A stretch of DNA of 64,000 nt from NCBI RefSeq assembly GCF_016107705.1, contig NZ_JAEHGC010000004.1, positions 1 to 64,000 of the forward strand, in the 5' to 3' direction. Both the position numbers and the translations under genes were made by a program. This document shows, in pieces, positions 1 through 10,168 of this stretch (its first letter is position 1; the number at the start of each line of letters is the position of its first letter). The stretch comes from Neobacillus cucumis (GTDB lineage Bacteria > Bacillota > Bacilli > Bacillales_B > DSM-18226). The notes beneath the pieces are model-generated. The model saw only the letters and a list, made by a program, of their open reading frames with translations, did no database searches and was not told where the DNA came from.

Positions 1-165
1 TTGAAAGATAAAGGTACAAAAATGATTTCGTATTCCCTTTATTCAAAAACTGGATCTTTAATTGGTGCAGATCTGATTTATTTAGTAAAAGGAGCAAATG
101 GAAAACAGTATCATATAGAGGTGGACCATAATCATTTGGTCGTTTCCACAATCCAAATAAATTGA
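1..165 (+). CDS. C-terminal fragment of an unrecognised protein
   Basis: The window opens inside a reading frame that runs to a TGA at 163-165, leaving 54 residues. The peptide is a mix of polar and hydrophobic residues with a His-rich stretch (VDHNHLVV) near the end and no motif I recognise. The TTG at base 1 may be an internal codon; the upstream sequence is not available to decide. A terminator hairpin follows 86 bases later, which fits the last gene of a plus-strand transcript. No function is proposed. Confidence 0.45.
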   Translation: MKDKGTKMISYSLYSKTGSLIGADLIYLVKGANGKQYHIEVDHNHLVVSTIQIN

Positions 166-250
166 ATTGCAAAGGGAGCAAAATTCTTTACAATAACAAC
201 TAACAACTCAGTGTAAAACACTTTATCTGTATGTATATCGAACAAGAAAA

Positions 251-275
251 GGGCTGCCGAAGCAGCCCTTATTCT
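251..275. terminator. bidirectional rho-independent terminator
   Basis: The perfect stem GGGCTGC/GCAGCCC (251-257 and 262-268) with loop CGAA is followed by a T-rich tract on the plus strand and preceded by AAAA, giving a T tract on the minus strand too. It can serve the plus-strand fragment at 1-165 and the minus-strand gene ending at 403. Confidence 0.75.
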
Positions 276-402
276 TCAACATAAGCACCCGTTCAATATC
301 AAGATTAATAAAAAAACCCCCATTGAAGTTTCGACTTTTCCTTGACTAAATCAACAATGTTCGGTCAATAATTGGTCGATAGGCGCGGGTTCTTTTCATC
401 TT

Positions 403-1920
403 TTAATTTCTCTTTTTAGTGAATACGATTGCTTTGTCCCAGATGACATCAAAAGGTGAAGGACCTACTAAAGTTTTTCTATCAACATAAATCCTGAACC
501 CAACGAATGCTTCCTCATGATTATCAACACCGAATGCTTTTCCTTGTGGATTGCCAGTGCTATATGGGATAATTCCTACGCAGTCTCCATCCCCTTTTCG
601 AGCCAGTTTATTCACATAATAGAACTTACTGTTATCAAATTTCTGAGGCATAAATTTCTCAACTGAGTCTTTGCATTGTTCTGAAGTTATTCCAGTAACG
701 CCATTTAATAACTCTTGACCATAGAAAATAGAACTAAAATAGAGGGCTTTTCCGGTGTGTACATGGTTTACTCCATACATGATCACAAAATCATCATCAG
801 AAGTGAGCTGGAAACTATTTGTTCTTAAAAACAAGGCATCCCGATTATTTAACACCACATTAATATCCTGTACAATCGCCTCATAACCAGCTGTCTCCCA
901 TCGATAGGTACTAAGTTCTACATAATCATACTCATCTTCATACCTTTTTATGATTTCCTTTCTCAAGTAATTTAGTTCATTCCTAGCATTAGGGAGGATA
1001 TTGAATTCGGTAGGACATGTTTCTTGAAATTTCAGATGTGGGATTGGCCAAGGATATTTGTTATCAATGGGTCTATTTGGTGTAATACGAAGTACATGCC
1101 AATACTTACTTAGATTGTTTAAATATTTTTCACCTTCTTCTTCGTTTTCCCATAAGGCAACTCTCATGATAAACATGAAGGTATCTTTCCCTTTCTCAAG
1201 ACCCATATTTACAAGTCCGGCAGGAATATTATCGTTGTTCATCATTTTCGAACTATATCCAGATGCATTTAATGCCTCTCGAATGATGTAATTAATTTGT
1301 TGATCAGCTGTTGAAATGATAATTGAAGAACTTTTAAATGGATATCCCGGCAATCCATTAGGTGTATGTTCGGTCCATATGTTCAGGTTATTTAATTGGT
1401 CACCTAAATCTGCACCGACCATGTGATACTGACCTGTTTTTTCATCACCGGCTGTTACCGTTCCAAATTCACCGGCTGCTATAGCGTTACTGTAGTCTTT
1501 TCCTTTTAAGTTTCTAACAAATCCAAGATAACTGCGAAAAGCAAAATATTTTGCAGGAGGTGGTGTTTTTCCGATGAAGACAACAGCCTCATCAGAACGT
1601 AACTTATAAGTGTAACCAGGAGCTACGTAATCGATATTTGGAGGATAAAGATACTGGTAATCTTGATGATGGTGATGTTTAGTGATTTGCTCTTGATTTG
1701 GTGCAGGCGGAAGTATACAGGCTCCATATGCAGCTTTTGCGTTTTGTGCAACACAATTATCTATAACACCTTCGCTGCATAGTTTTAGGATATCGAAATA
1801 TTTCAGTTCTCCTGTTTGAACAGTAAAACCTCGAGTTTCTAATCTAGTGATAAAACTCAACAGCATTTCCTCGTCTAGATGGATCAAATGACGGTTATAA
1901 TTATTCATTTTCTCATTCAC
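403..1920 (-). CDS. 505-aa protein of unknown function, shares a PxAxYFxF motif with 14511-15788
   Basis: I do not recognise this protein. It begins with a GTG at 1920 or an ATG four codons later; both have only weak Shine-Dalgarno matches. There is no signal peptide or membrane segment. A short His run (KHHHHQ) lies near residue 82. Around residue 120 it has PPPAKYFAFRSY, which resembles PYARYFSFNIAG in the 425-aa protein at 14511-15788. Both proteins have long beta-rich stretches and similar phrasing around YHMVG/YHNMGIVGDED, so they may be distant relatives. Some DUF1214-type secreted proteins have a comparable ARYFSF strand, but that link is only a suspicion. It appears monocistronic. Confidence 0.8.
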   Translation of the reverse strand: MNEKMNNYNRHLIHLDEEMLLSFITRLETRGFTVQTGELKYFDILKLCSEGVIDNCVAQNAKAAYGACILPPAPNQEQITKHHHHQDYQYLYPPNIDYVAPGYTYKLRSDEAVVFIGKTPPPAKYFAFRSYLGFVRNLKGKDYSNAIAAGEFGTVTAGDEKTGQYHMVGADLGDQLNNLNIWTEHTPNGLPGYPFKSSSIIISTADQQINYIIREALNASGYSSKMMNNDNIPAGLVNMGLEKGKDTFMFIMRVALWENEEEGEKYLNNLSKYWHVLRITPNRPIDNKYPWPIPHLKFQETCPTEFNILPNARNELNYLRKEIIKRYEDEYDYVELSTYRWETAGYEAIVQDINVVLNNRDALFLRTNSFQLTSDDDFVIMYGVNHVHTGKALYFSSIFYGQELLNGVTGITSEQCKDSVEKFMPQKFDNSKFYYVNKLARKGDGDCVGIIPYSTGNPQGKAFGVDNHEEAFVGFRIYVDRKTLVGPSPFDVIWDKAIVFTKKRN

Positions 1921-2034
1921 TTCTTTTCATTTTTCGTAAATGTAATATGAACATTCCTTCTCATCAATAATTCATTGTATTATCCTTTTGGGTGTTTTGA
2001 CTCAGTCATTCGTCTAGTAAAGCTTTTGGGTTAA

Positions 2035-2460
2035 TTACAGAAAAGAGTCTTTAAGGACAAGGTTTATTTAAGCGGGGTCTCGGCCTATCGTTCGTATGCC
2101 ACACAGGCGGCCGTCTTTGACCGTTACGTGAAAAGAGACGGGTATGAAAAAGCAAGAACTTACAGTGCCCTCCCCGGCACCAGCGAACACCAGACGGGGC
2201 TCGCCATCGACGTTAGCGGAAGCAGCGGGAAATGTGCAGCGGCCTCTTGTTTCGCATATACAAAAGAAGCGAAATGGCTGGATAAGAACAGCGCCAAGTT
2301 TGGCTACATCATCCGTTATCCAAAAGGAAAAGAGTACGTGACTGGCTACAAATACGAACCCTGGCACATCCGCTACGTCGGCACCGCCGTTGCGAAAGAA
2401 ATGAAAAACAAAAATTTGACATTAGAAGAGTATTTCGGTATTTTCCCAATCCTAAAGTAA
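2035..2460 (+). pseudogene. 5'-truncated VanY-type D-Ala-D-Ala carboxypeptidase
   Basis: The frame is open from just after a TAA at 2032-2034 to the TAA at 2458. It encodes the metallopeptidase core of the VanY/DdcY (M15B) family: SAYRSYATQ at the beginning, the zinc-binding EHQTGLAID, and the third ligand motif EPWHIRY. Homologues are normally about 250-280 residues with an N-terminal lipoprotein or membrane signal. Here the first half is missing and no ATG with a ribosome binding site precedes the core; the first usable start (GTG 2128) would lose the SxYRSY substrate-binding region. The active site is still complete, so truncation is probably fairly recent. Confidence 0.8.
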
Positions 2461-2843
2461 GTCGTGATTTTCGATACGAAAAAACCGCGAAAGCTTCACG
2501 CTCAGCGGCTAACCTTGCCCCTCTTTTCTATCTGGTAAAGTGGGGTTTCGTTTTGCCCCTAGTCAGTATTGAAAACTTTCAAATATGGGATAGTCCTCAA
2601 ATTATCAGTTCAGGATTATTTACAACATTCCTAGATACCAAATTAATCTCACTTTAAAAAGGAATTTTATAAAAACTACTGGATAAATAATTATTCTAAT
2701 TCTCCATTATTGGTTACCTTAATTTTTTAACTCCTCAAAATTTTTCAGCATATTTTGTTGGGTATCTGTTATCCAATTCCAACCCCTTACTAAAAGTAAA
2801 AGCTCCTTGTGGAAATTATACCAATGAAAATTTTACGGATGAA
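2461..2843. other. intergenic region, nothing recognised
   Basis: About 380 bases between two pseudogenes. I see no open frame with a ribosome binding site and no strong hairpin. A loose GCCCC/GGGG pairing near 2517-2545 is the only structure and is not convincing as a terminator. Confidence 0.5.
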
Positions 2844-3772
2844 ATGATGATTTATAATTTCGTACATAAACCGTCCCATATCCAAGAGGAATACAATAAA
2901 AAGAAAGAAACAAAAAAAGAGTACATCCGGGATCTGCTTCAGTTTTATGGAATGTTGGTGTCTCATGAAGAATTTTTCAAAGAGGATGTAGTGGATTTTA
3001 CGGAAGGTTCCTTACTTAAGAATCTGGATCGGCGTCATGTGAGGCGTTATCAGGAATGGCTTAAAAATGAGGCTCCACTAAGGAATGGGAAAATCGGGTA
3101 CGGCATCGCCACCATGTCCAGAAAGCTTGTTATTATCAAGAGTTTCTTGAAGTGGCTGCATGAAGTGGAATATATAAAAATCCCTTTACATACGGCCTTT
3201 CTGAACAATAAGGTACGTATGAAGGATCGGCCGGATCGGGAGCTCTCTTATGAAGAAGTGAAAGCATTAATTGATTATTATCAAAATCATCCGTTCAATC
3301 ACGCGTTATTGACGCTTTTGGCGACCACTGTACTCAGGATACAGGAGATTGCCCAAAGTCGTTGGTGTGACCTCTACTACGATTCCGGAATAGGAGAATA
3401 TTATCTTAGGGTTCAGGGGAAACGGGATGAAATCCGACATGCATTGATCAAAAAATTGGTTTTCGAGAGACCCCAAACATTAAGAGTAAGAAAACGGCTT
3501 TCCCCACATCTAAACCTAACTGATGAGACTCCATTATTTACCACAAATTGGGGAAAGGCTTACGATTTTAGGGATTTAAACATGTAACCAATATCATTAA
3601 GAAAACGAATTTTGATTTTATAAAATACAAACAAGGAAACGTGACACCCCATTGGTTTCGTCACTATTTTGCTCAGGAAGCCCATCGAAGTGGAGCTCTT
3701 CTCTTGTTTATCCAAAATACATTAGAGCATAAAAGAAATGTTCGGTTAGCGTTGCCATTCCTTTCATGTTAA
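2844..3772 (+). pseudogene. frameshifted tyrosine recombinase (phage-type integrase)
   Basis: The first frame (2844-3587) has a SAM-like N-terminal core-binding region and the start of the catalytic domain, with the first catalytic Arg in VLRIQEIAQSRW. It ends after DFRDLNM. Reading continues in the next frame from about 3580 with PHWFRHYFAQEA, the HxxR box, then LEHKRN in place of the usual LGH. The catalytic Tyr that should follow in a TxRYL-type context is not present; the frame ends instead at 3772. Two lesions (a frameshift near 3550-3580 and a decayed C-terminus) make it inactive. With the neighbouring broken genes this looks like the trace of an old integrative element. Confidence 0.85.
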
Positions 3773-3781
3773 AAAGATACT

Positions 3782-4060
3782 TTTAGATACCAAAACCAAT
3801 AATCCCCATTCCATTCATGGTGCCTTTTCCCACTTTAAGTAAGCCTCCAAGTATTCCCGGCCGGCCCATACCTTCGTTATTCCACCATCCCATCGGGGAT
3901 CCCGGACCACCCCATCCCATGGGATTTACCTGTCCCCCCAGCCTGCAGGGTTTCCAAAACCGCCCCAGTTCGCCTGCTGTCCACTGGCGCTATAACCAAA
4001 AGGATGGGCGGTCGACGGTAGCAAAGCGGCGAGATGTCCTTGTGCGAACATCCCTGGCAT
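3782..4060 (-). pseudogene. Gly-rich small protein with a frameshift in a 6-base homopolymer
   Basis: An ATG at 4058-4060 opens a frame (MPGMFAQGHLAALLPST...) that stops at 3926. Just before the stop, the -1 frame continues with a very similar composition (NPMGWGGPGSPMGWWNNEG, later GILGGLLKVGKG) to a stop at 3782. The two halves join if one G is added to the run of six G (six C on the plus strand, 3934-3939). The restored product would be about 93 residues, rich in Gly, Pro, Trp and Met, with no transmembrane signal peptide. Function unknown; the composition recalls spore-associated Gly-rich proteins, which is only a guess. A sequencing slip or phase variation at the homopolymer are alternatives to true decay. 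Confidence 0.6.
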
Positions 4061-4132
4061 CAAAAAATGAATCCTAAAATTTTTACTAAAGACTGATAAT
4101 ATATTCTTCTCGCACTCTTTCCATCTCTAAAC

Positions 4133-4257
4133 TTATATGACTAGTTTAATGATCTAAAAATCATATTAAATCGGGGTAAAAAAACATTATATGACGAGTT
4201 TAACGGGGTTTTTGATAGTTTAAACAATATAATGCATATTATATGCTTAGTTTAACG
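4133..4257. repeat. three imperfect 19-bp direct repeats spaced 52-54 bp
   Basis: TTATATGACTAGTTTAATG (4133-4151), TTATATGACGAGTTTAACG (4187-4205) and TTATATGCTTAGTTTAACG (4239-4257) lie in the same orientation at nearly regular spacing in a gene-free stretch beside the recombinase remnant. They could be iterons, arm-type recombinase sites or an eroded tandem repeat. Confidence 0.6.
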
Positions 4258-4404
4258 AGTAATATCTGAAGTGATTATAGAAAAGCAACCGAGAGTTTTA
4301 ATACATACAAATCGTCCAGATTACGAAGATTAAGACAAGGATAGTTTGGACAGTTGTCCTGGTCTTAGGACCAAATCAACGATTTGCTTAAATCTTTGGT
4401 AAGT

Positions 4405-4444
4405 GTCTAATAGCCCTATCTTCATGCAGATGGGGCTATTAGAC
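4405..4444. other. long perfect stem-loop without a T tract
   Basis: GTCTAATAGCCC (4405-4416) pairs perfectly with GGGCTATTAGAC (4433-4444); the stem extends inward by about five more pairs, leaving a six-base loop. Neither strand has a following T run, so it is not an ordinary terminator. It could be a palindromic repeat element. Confidence 0.55.
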
Positions 4445-4530
4445 CTTGCAATTCAACTTATTAAATTCAAGACTTTTTCTATATTTTATTCTATACTCGG
4501 CAATTGAGGTTGACTTTTCATCCTTATAGC

Positions 4531-4555
4531 GAAAAAAAATGTCTAATTTTTAGAC
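4531..4555 (-). terminator. probable terminator of the biotin operon
   Basis: On the minus strand GTCTAA-AAA-TTAGAC (4555-4541) is followed by ATTTTTTTT (4540-4532). It lies about 100 bases downstream of the bioI stop. The stem is short and AT-rich, but the T tract is long. Confidence 0.55.
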
Positions 4556-4657
4556 CCCTTTTACAAATCCTTTCTCATGGTAGGAACATATGCTAAAGGC
4601 GATTGTGCACGTCTCTTTTACAGCACGTATTCACCAATCCAATTATATAACCCATAC

Positions 4658-5866
4658 TCAGTCAAATATAATTCGCAGTTCGTTTAACGATCTAAATCCC
4701 ACCAGCTTTCGCCATGGAAGATCAGAAGATGCTAGTTGGAGATTGTCCATCTGTTGCAGGAGGCTTTGAATGGCAATTTGTGCTTCTAAACGTGCCAACG
4801 GAGCACCTAAACAAAAATGAGTGCCATATCCAAATGCAAGATGAGGGTTCGGGTTCCTAGTGATATCAAGTAAATGAGCATCAGCAAATTTATTGGGATC
4901 TCGATTTACAGCACCCAAAAGAATATAGACTTGATCGCCTTTTTTAATAGTTGTTTGATCGATTTCGATATCCTCCGATGCAATCCGAGAAGTCATTTGT
5001 GTTGGGCTCTCGTAACGCAAAAACTCCTCTACGGCATTTTCTATAAGCGATGGGTTTTCGTTTAGCTCCACCATCTGATGAGGATTTTCCAATAAAGCAA
5101 GGATCGAATTGCTAATGAGATTAACAGTTGTTTCATGACCAGCAATAACAAGTAAAATACAGGTTGCAAGTAATTCTTCGTCCGTTAACCTGTCCCCATG
5201 TTGTTCTTCTTTTATTAACAGGCTGATAAGGTCCTCTTCAGGGCTTTGTTTTCGTTTTTCTATCAGCTCTTTAAAATAATTCCTTAAGATGATTGTAATA
5301 TCATTCCCCTTGTTTAAATTTTTTCTCGAACGCGTAAAATCAATGGTTTGGACTAAGATTGCTGCCCATTCTCTAAACTGGGGCCGTTCATCCACGGGTA
5401 CTCCTAATATTTTTGCGATAATGAGACTCGCTAAAGGAAAGGCAAAATCGGAAATCACATCCATTGACTTCTGATTTTGAACCTGTTGCAATAAATCATT
5501 TACCGTTTCTTGCATGTAAGGACGAAGTTGTTCCGCCATTCCAGGAGTGAATTCGTTACTAACCAGAAAGCGTAACCGCTTATGGTCAGGTTGATTTTTA
5601 AAAAGCATCATGTTATTTTGGATGTTTTTTAGCTGCTCATATTTTTTTGAAGTCTGGGGCAGCGGGATGCGATTTTTAAATCGAGTATCTTTAAGAATGG
5701 CTATCGCTTCTTTATATCCTGTCACGTACCATCCCGGATATTTTAACAAGTTTCCATAATAGATAGGATGAATAGATCGAAGCTTTTCGTAAAATGGATA
5801 TGGATTTTGAAAAAACTCAGAGGTAGTAAATGAAAGTGGTATGGTTTGATTTAAATCTGTTGTCAT
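4658..5866 (-). CDS. bioI: cytochrome P450 BioI (pimeloyl-ACP-forming)
   Basis: BioI cleaves acyl chains on acyl carrier protein to give pimeloyl-ACP for biotin synthesis. The 402-residue protein has the P450 landmarks in order: the I-helix AGHETTVNLIS near residue 245, the ExxR helix with EEFLRYESPTQM, and the heme-binding loop FGYGTHFCLGAPLARLE with the Cys ligand. It agrees closely in length and wording with the B. subtilis protein. I place the start at the ATG at 5866 because AGGGAGG lies six bases upstream; an in-frame ATG seven codons earlier lies upstream of this site. It is the last gene of the biotin operon, 80 bases after bioB. Confidence 0.95.
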   Translation of the reverse strand: MTTDLNQTIPLSFTTSEFFQNPYPFYEKLRSIHPIYYGNLLKYPGWYVTGYKEAIAILKDTRFKNRIPLPQTSKKYEQLKNIQNNMMLFKNQPDHKRLRFLVSNEFTPGMAEQLRPYMQETVNDLLQQVQNQKSMDVISDFAFPLASLIIAKILGVPVDERPQFREWAAILVQTIDFTRSRKNLNKGNDITIILRNYFKELIEKRKQSPEEDLISLLIKEEQHGDRLTDEELLATCILLVIAGHETTVNLISNSILALLENPHQMVELNENPSLIENAVEEFLRYESPTQMTSRIASEDIEIDQTTIKKGDQVYILLGAVNRDPNKFADAHLLDITRNPNPHLAFGYGTHFCLGAPLARLEAQIAIQSLLQQMDNLQLASSDLPWRKLVGFRSLNELRIIFD

Positions 5867-5945
5867 GATAGCCTCCCTAGTATACACTCACATCTTTTTA
5901 CAGGATGAGTCACTCCCATCTCTGTAAAACTTTTATGCTATTTTT

Positions 5946-6953
5946 TTATTTTTCTGCTGCTAAACTAGCTTGCATTTCTTCAACAGACTCTACTTCAAAT
6001 CCTAAATCACGAAGCATTTTATAATCTTCTATTTCCTCCTGTCCAGCTGTTGTTAGGTAATCACCCACGAAAATAGAGTTGGCTGCATAGAGTCCTAATG
6101 GCTGCAAGGAACCAAGATTGACTTCCCGTCCGCCTGAAATGCGGATTTCCTTTGTTGGATTGATAAAGCGAAATAATGCAAGCACCTTTAAACAATATAG
6201 AGGATTTAATTCCTTTACCCCTTGCAGTGGCGTACCATCAATGGCATGAAGGAAATTAACTGGAATCGAATCCGCATCAAGGGCCTTTAAACTGTTTGCC
6301 ATATCCACGACATCCTGTTTTGTTTCTCGCATCCCAACGATCACGCCGGAACATGGAGACATGCCGGATTCTTTTACTGTTCCAACTGTATTTACTCGAT
6401 CATCATACGTATGTGAAGTTGTAATATTGGCATGGTTGCTGGCCGATGAATTGATATTATGGTTGTAACGGTCCACACCGGCTTCTTTTAGCCGCGTTGC
6501 TTGTTCCGGTTTCAACAGGCCGAGGCAGGCACAAACCTTTAATCCATAGGAATCCTTTATTTCTTTTACTGCTTCCACTACATGATCGATATCCTTATTT
6601 GAAGGCCCTCTGCCGCTGGCAACGATACAATATGTCCCTACATTTAATTCATAGGCACGCTTTGCTCCTTCAAGAATGGTATCCTTATCTACCATTCGAT
6701 AGGCGTTAATCGGCGCAGAAGAAATCGAAGATTGAGAGCAATAGCCGCAGTTTTCCGGACATAGTCCAGATTTCGCATTCATAATCATATTAAGTTTTAC
6801 CTTTTTCCCATAATAGCGCTTTCTAATTTGAAAAGCCGCATGCATAAGCAATAGGACATTATCATCTGGGCATTCTAAAATAGAAAGAGCATCTTCATTT
6901 GTTACTTCTTTCCCTTCTAATACCTGATCTGCAAGTGTCATCCATTTATTCAT
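5946..6953 (-). CDS. bioB: biotin synthase BioB
   Basis: A radical-SAM enzyme that inserts sulfur into dethiobiotin. The 335-residue protein carries the CxxxCxxC cluster motif in SGLCPENCGYCSQS near residue 66, the YNHNINSS segment typical of the family and the C-terminal ISGGREVNLGSLQP. Length equals that of the B. subtilis enzyme. The ATG overlaps the stop of bioD by four bases, so translation is probably coupled. Confidence 0.97.
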   Translation of the reverse strand: MNKWMTLADQVLEGKEVTNEDALSILECPDDNVLLLMHAAFQIRKRYYGKKVKLNMIMNAKSGLCPENCGYCSQSSISSAPINAYRMVDKDTILEGAKRAYELNVGTYCIVASGRGPSNKDIDHVVEAVKEIKDSYGLKVCACLGLLKPEQATRLKEAGVDRYNHNINSSASNHANITTSHTYDDRVNTVGTVKESGMSPCSGVIVGMRETKQDVVDMANSLKALDADSIPVNFLHAIDGTPLQGVKELNPLYCLKVLALFRFINPTKEIRISGGREVNLGSLQPLGLYAANSIFVGDYLTTAGQEEIEDYKMLRDLGFEVESVEEMQASLAAEK

Positions 6954-7654
6954 TTTACTACCTCCAATTGATTTATAAGTAAAGTCACATCTATGTAATT
7001 TTCTACCATTTTTTTAATGTTTTCGTTTGAGATTTCTTTCAGTTTGGGCGTAATTCCTAAAATAGGCACGCCACATAGCTTTTCAATTAATTCCGGATTC
7101 GTTTTTTCGGCTAAATCAGGGTGCTCATTGATCCCATTTATCACGATCCCGGCAATGGCAAGACCCAGACTTTTTGCATATTGAACCGTAAGAAAAATAT
7201 GATTAACTGTTCCAAGATTTGGCCGGGCTACAATCACAATAGGCAGCTGTAAAGCTTTTATCAAGTCACTAACCAAAAAACGTTCACCTAATGGCACTGA
7301 AATACCCCCGGCACCTTCAACGATGAAAAACTCATGTTTTCCTCTAATCTTTTCCCAATGAATTAATACCTCTTCCAGCTTGACGCTTTTCCCTTCAAGC
7401 TTCGCTGCCACGAAGGGAGCAAGCGGTTCTTTAAATTCAAAAGGGGTAATCTCTTCATAGGATAAAGATGTTTGGGATAATTGCTTCAGCAAGCTTGTAT
7501 CACTTATGGGATCTTCACGGGCAATACCGCTTAACAATGGTTTAAATACACCTACATCTATCTTTTTTTCTTTTAAAACCGCTGCTAGTCCGCTGGATAT
7601 CATCGTTTTTCCTACATCTGTATCTGTTCCTGTTACAAAAATTCCGTTTATCAA
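6950..7654 (-). CDS. bioD: dethiobiotin synthetase BioD
   Basis: ATP-dependent carboxylation of 7,8-diaminononanoate to dethiobiotin. The N-terminus has the P-loop GTDTDVGKT, and VEGAGGISVPLGE follows near residue 108. I choose a TTG start at 7654, which overlaps the bioF stop as TTGA and gives [17 protein letters not shown], matching family length (about 231). A further in-frame ATG at 7690 would add 12 residues lying wholly inside bioF. It sits between bioF and bioB with overlaps on both sides. Confidence 0.93.
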   Translation of the reverse strand: MINGIFVTGTDTDVGKTMISSGLAAVLKEKKIDVGVFKPLLSGIAREDPISDTSLLKQLSQTSLSYEEITPFEFKEPLAPFVAAKLEGKSVKLEEVLIHWEKIRGKHEFFIVEGAGGISVPLGERFLVSDLIKALQLPIVIVARPNLGTVNHIFLTVQYAKSLGLAIAGIVINGINEHPDLAEKTNPELIEKLCGVPILGITPKLKEISNENIKKMVENYIDVTLLINQLEVVK

Positions 7655-8835
7655 ATCATGTTCAGCTCTTTTCCAATAAAATGAAAACATTCCAACAAGT
7701 AATCTATTTCCTTTGTACTATGTTCAGAGGTTACCGTTAACCGGATACGACTTTCTCCATTTGGTACGGTTGGCGGACGGATTGCAGGAGCAAAAATTCC
7801 ACTTTCCAGCAGCTTTTCAGAAAAATTCACCGCATCTTCGGGCTCTCCGATGATCACAGGAATAATCGGAGTAAGATCTCCCTTCACGATAAAACACATT
7901 TCTTCTAAACTACTTTTTATTTTTTTTACATTAGAAAGTAATCGCTGACGTTTTCCATTGCTTTCTTCAATGATTTCAAGTGCAGCATAGGAAGCAGCAC
8001 AGATTGCTGGGGGCATGGCTGTTTGGAAAACAAAGGTTCTCGCATGGTTGAGCAGAAAGTCAATCAATACCTTCGAACCTGCAACAAAGCCGCCTTCCGT
8101 CCCAATAGCTTTACTTAATGTTCCTATGACCACGTCAGGATGGACACCGAAATATTCACTTGTGCCTCTGCCCTTTTCTCCTAAAACACCTGTTGCGTGT
8201 GCATCATCAACAATCACAAAGGCATTATATTGTTTCGCAAGTGGGATCATCTGATCAAGAGGAGCAATGGTCCCATCCATACTAAAAACACCATCTGTTA
8301 CAATAAATCGCCTTTGATAGGAAGCTGTTTCTTTCAATTTTTCTTCAAGGTCTTTCATTTCAATATGGTTATAAACAACAGTGTCCGCTTTTGAAAGACG
8401 GCACCCGTCAATAATACTTGCATGGTTTAATCTGTCGCTTAGAATAACATCTCCTTTTTCAGGTAAGGAAGAAAGGACTCCGACATTTGCTAAAAAACCA
8501 CTGGAAAACAGGAGGGCTGCCTCCGTTTGCTTTAACCGGGCGATTTTCTCTTCAAGCCTTTGATGCCAATCCGTATGGCCTGTTGTTAACCTTGATCCGC
8601 TGCTTCCGACTCCAAATTCGTGCAGAATCGTTTCTGCAGCATTAATTAAGCGCTGATCGTCCGCAAGTCCCAGGTAATTATTGGATGAAAAAACAAGCTG
8701 ACGCTGACCATCAATCATCATTTGGGTTTGTGGAGCCGTATTCATCGTCCGAAATTTCCGATACAAACCTGCCTCTTTTGTTTTTTCGATTCGCTTGCTT
8801 AACCACTCATCAAGCTCCAACATTTGTCGCCCCAT
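7651..8835 (-). CDS. bioF: 8-amino-7-oxononanoate synthase BioF
   Basis: A PLP-dependent alpha-oxoamine synthase that condenses pimeloyl thioester with L-alanine. Visible landmarks are SSNNYLGLA near residue 50, [34 protein letters not shown], and the PLP lysine in [12 protein letters not shown]. Two ATGs are plausible: 8835 (GAGG six bases upstream) and 8823 (MLELDEWL, which aligns better with the B. subtilis N-terminus). I keep 8835. The gene overlaps bioA and abuts bioD. Confidence 0.95.
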   Translation of the reverse strand: MGRQMLELDEWLSKRIEKTKEAGLYRKFRTMNTAPQTQMMIDGQRQLVFSSNNYLGLADDQRLINAAETILHEFGVGSSGSRLTTGHTDWHQRLEEKIARLKQTEAALLFSSGFLANVGVLSSLPEKGDVILSDRLNHASIIDGCRLSKADTVVYNHIEMKDLEEKLKETASYQRRFIVTDGVFSMDGTIAPLDQMIPLAKQYNAFVIVDDAHATGVLGEKGRGTSEYFGVHPDVVIGTLSKAIGTEGGFVAGSKVLIDFLLNHARTFVFQTAMPPAICAASYAALEIIEESNGKRQRLLSNVKKIKSSLEEMCFIVKGDLTPIIPVIIGEPEDAVNFSEKLLESGIFAPAIRPPTVPNGESRIRLTVTSEHSTKEIDYLLECFHFIGKELNMI

Positions 8836-10168
8836 TTGTGACCTCTACAATGGCTTCTTTCATAATCGTAACCATTTCTTTAAGTTCTTGCATTGTGCTT
8901 ACATGCGGGGGCATAAAGACAATGACATCACCCAACGGTCTTGTCAGCATCCCAAGTTCCCTCATTTTCAATGTGGCCTGATATCCCACCCGCTTTTCAG
9001 CAGGAAATGGCGCCTTCGTTTCCTTTGAGTGAACAAGTTCAATTCCACACATAAAACCAAGCTGCCGAATTTCTCCTACATGCGGAAGAGATCGCAGTTC
9101 TTCAAACAGGCTATGAAGATACTCTGCCTTCTTTGCTACTTCTTCGACAATGTTTCCCGACTCAAATAAACGTAAATTTTCAAGAGCAACGGCACAGCCC
9201 AGCTGGTTTCCCGTATAAGAATGGCCGTGGAACAAGGTTTTTAATTTATCATAGTCATCGTAGAAAGCATTGTAGATCTCCTCTGTTGTTAAGGTTGCAG
9301 CAATTGGCAAATAGCCTCCGGTAATTCCTTTCCCAACAGCCATTAAATCAGGCTGAACTCTTTCATGTTCACAGGCAAACATTTTACCTGTACGCCCAAA
9401 GCCGGCGGCCACTTCATCCACAATCATTAAGACATCATATTTTGTACATAACTTTCGTACACCTGACAAAAAGCCTTCTGGCATGACTATCATTCCGCCT
9501 GCCCCTTGGATCATTGATTCAATGGTAAGTGCAGCAATTTCTTGATGATGCTCAATCAGCAGCTGTTCTAGAATATCCAAACATTCATCGCGGCACTGTG
9601 CAGGATCGCCACTCTTAGAATGATAAACATAAGGAATGGGTGCTTTAAAACTCTCAAACATTAAGGGCCCGTATACTTGATGGTAAAGATCGATAGAACC
9701 AATGCTAACGGCTCCAATCGTATCTCCATGATAGCCATTTTGCATCGCAATAAATTTTTGTTTCTCCGGTCTTCCGATATTCAACCAATATTGAAAGGCC
9801 ATCTTAAGTGCAATTTCCATTGCCTCTGCTCCACTATCTGAATAAAAGACGCGTGTTAGCTTTTCAGGACTTAATTCTACTAGTTTTTCAGCAAGTTCTG
9901 TGGCCGGGACATTTGTCATCCCCAACAAGGTAGAATGGGCAATTTTATCAAGCTGTTTCTTAATCGCTTGATCTAATTCTTTTTTTCTGTGGCCATGAAC
10001 ATTAAGCCAAAGTGCAGAAAAACCATCATAATATTCCTTGCCATCAATGTCTTTAACTTTTATGCCATTCCCACTCTCAATGATGAAAGGATTTTCGTCA
10101 TAATCTTTCATTTGCGTGAACGGTAACCAAAGATACTTTTTACTTTTTTCAATTAACTCGTGTGGCAT
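8810..10168 (-). CDS. bioA: adenosylmethionine-8-amino-7-oxononanoate transaminase BioA
   Basis: A class-III PLP aminotransferase that makes 7,8-diaminononanoate. The 452-residue protein opens with [13 protein letters not shown], characteristic of BioA, and has [43 protein letters not shown] and the PLP lysine in [12 protein letters not shown]. subtilis-type BioA enzymes use lysine as amino donor; that trait cannot be judged here. The start ATG follows GGGAGGAAGAAA, inside the end of bioW, an overlap of 20 bases. Confidence 0.96.
   Translation of the reverse strand: MPHELIEKSKKYLWLPFTQMKDYDENPFIIESGNGIKVKDIDGKEYYDGFSALWLNVHGHRKKELDQAIKKQLDKIAHSTLLGMTNVPATELAEKLVELSPEKLTRVFYSDSGAEAMEIALKMAFQYWLNIGRPEKQKFIAMQNGYHGDTIGAVSIGSIDLYHQVYGPLMFESFKAPIPYVYHSKSGDPAQCRDECLDILEQLLIEHHQEIAALTIESMIQGAGGMIVMPEGFLSGVRKLCTKYDVLMIVDEVAAGFGRTGKMFACEHERVQPDLMAVGKGITGGYLPIAATLTTEEIYNAFYDDYDKLKTLFHGHSYTGNQLGCAVALENLRLFESGNIVEEVAKKAEYLHSLFEELRSLPHVGEIRQLGFMCGIELVHSKETKAPFPAEKRVGYQATLKMRELGMLTRPLGDVIVFMPPHVSTMQELKEMVTIMKEAIVEVTNGATNVGA

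Noticed and set aside
3817..4077. Plus-strand Pro-rich 86-aa reading frame
   Set aside because: It is the antisense of the Gly-rich minus-strand gene, has no ribosome binding site, and its Pro/Ser composition follows from Gly codons on the other strand.
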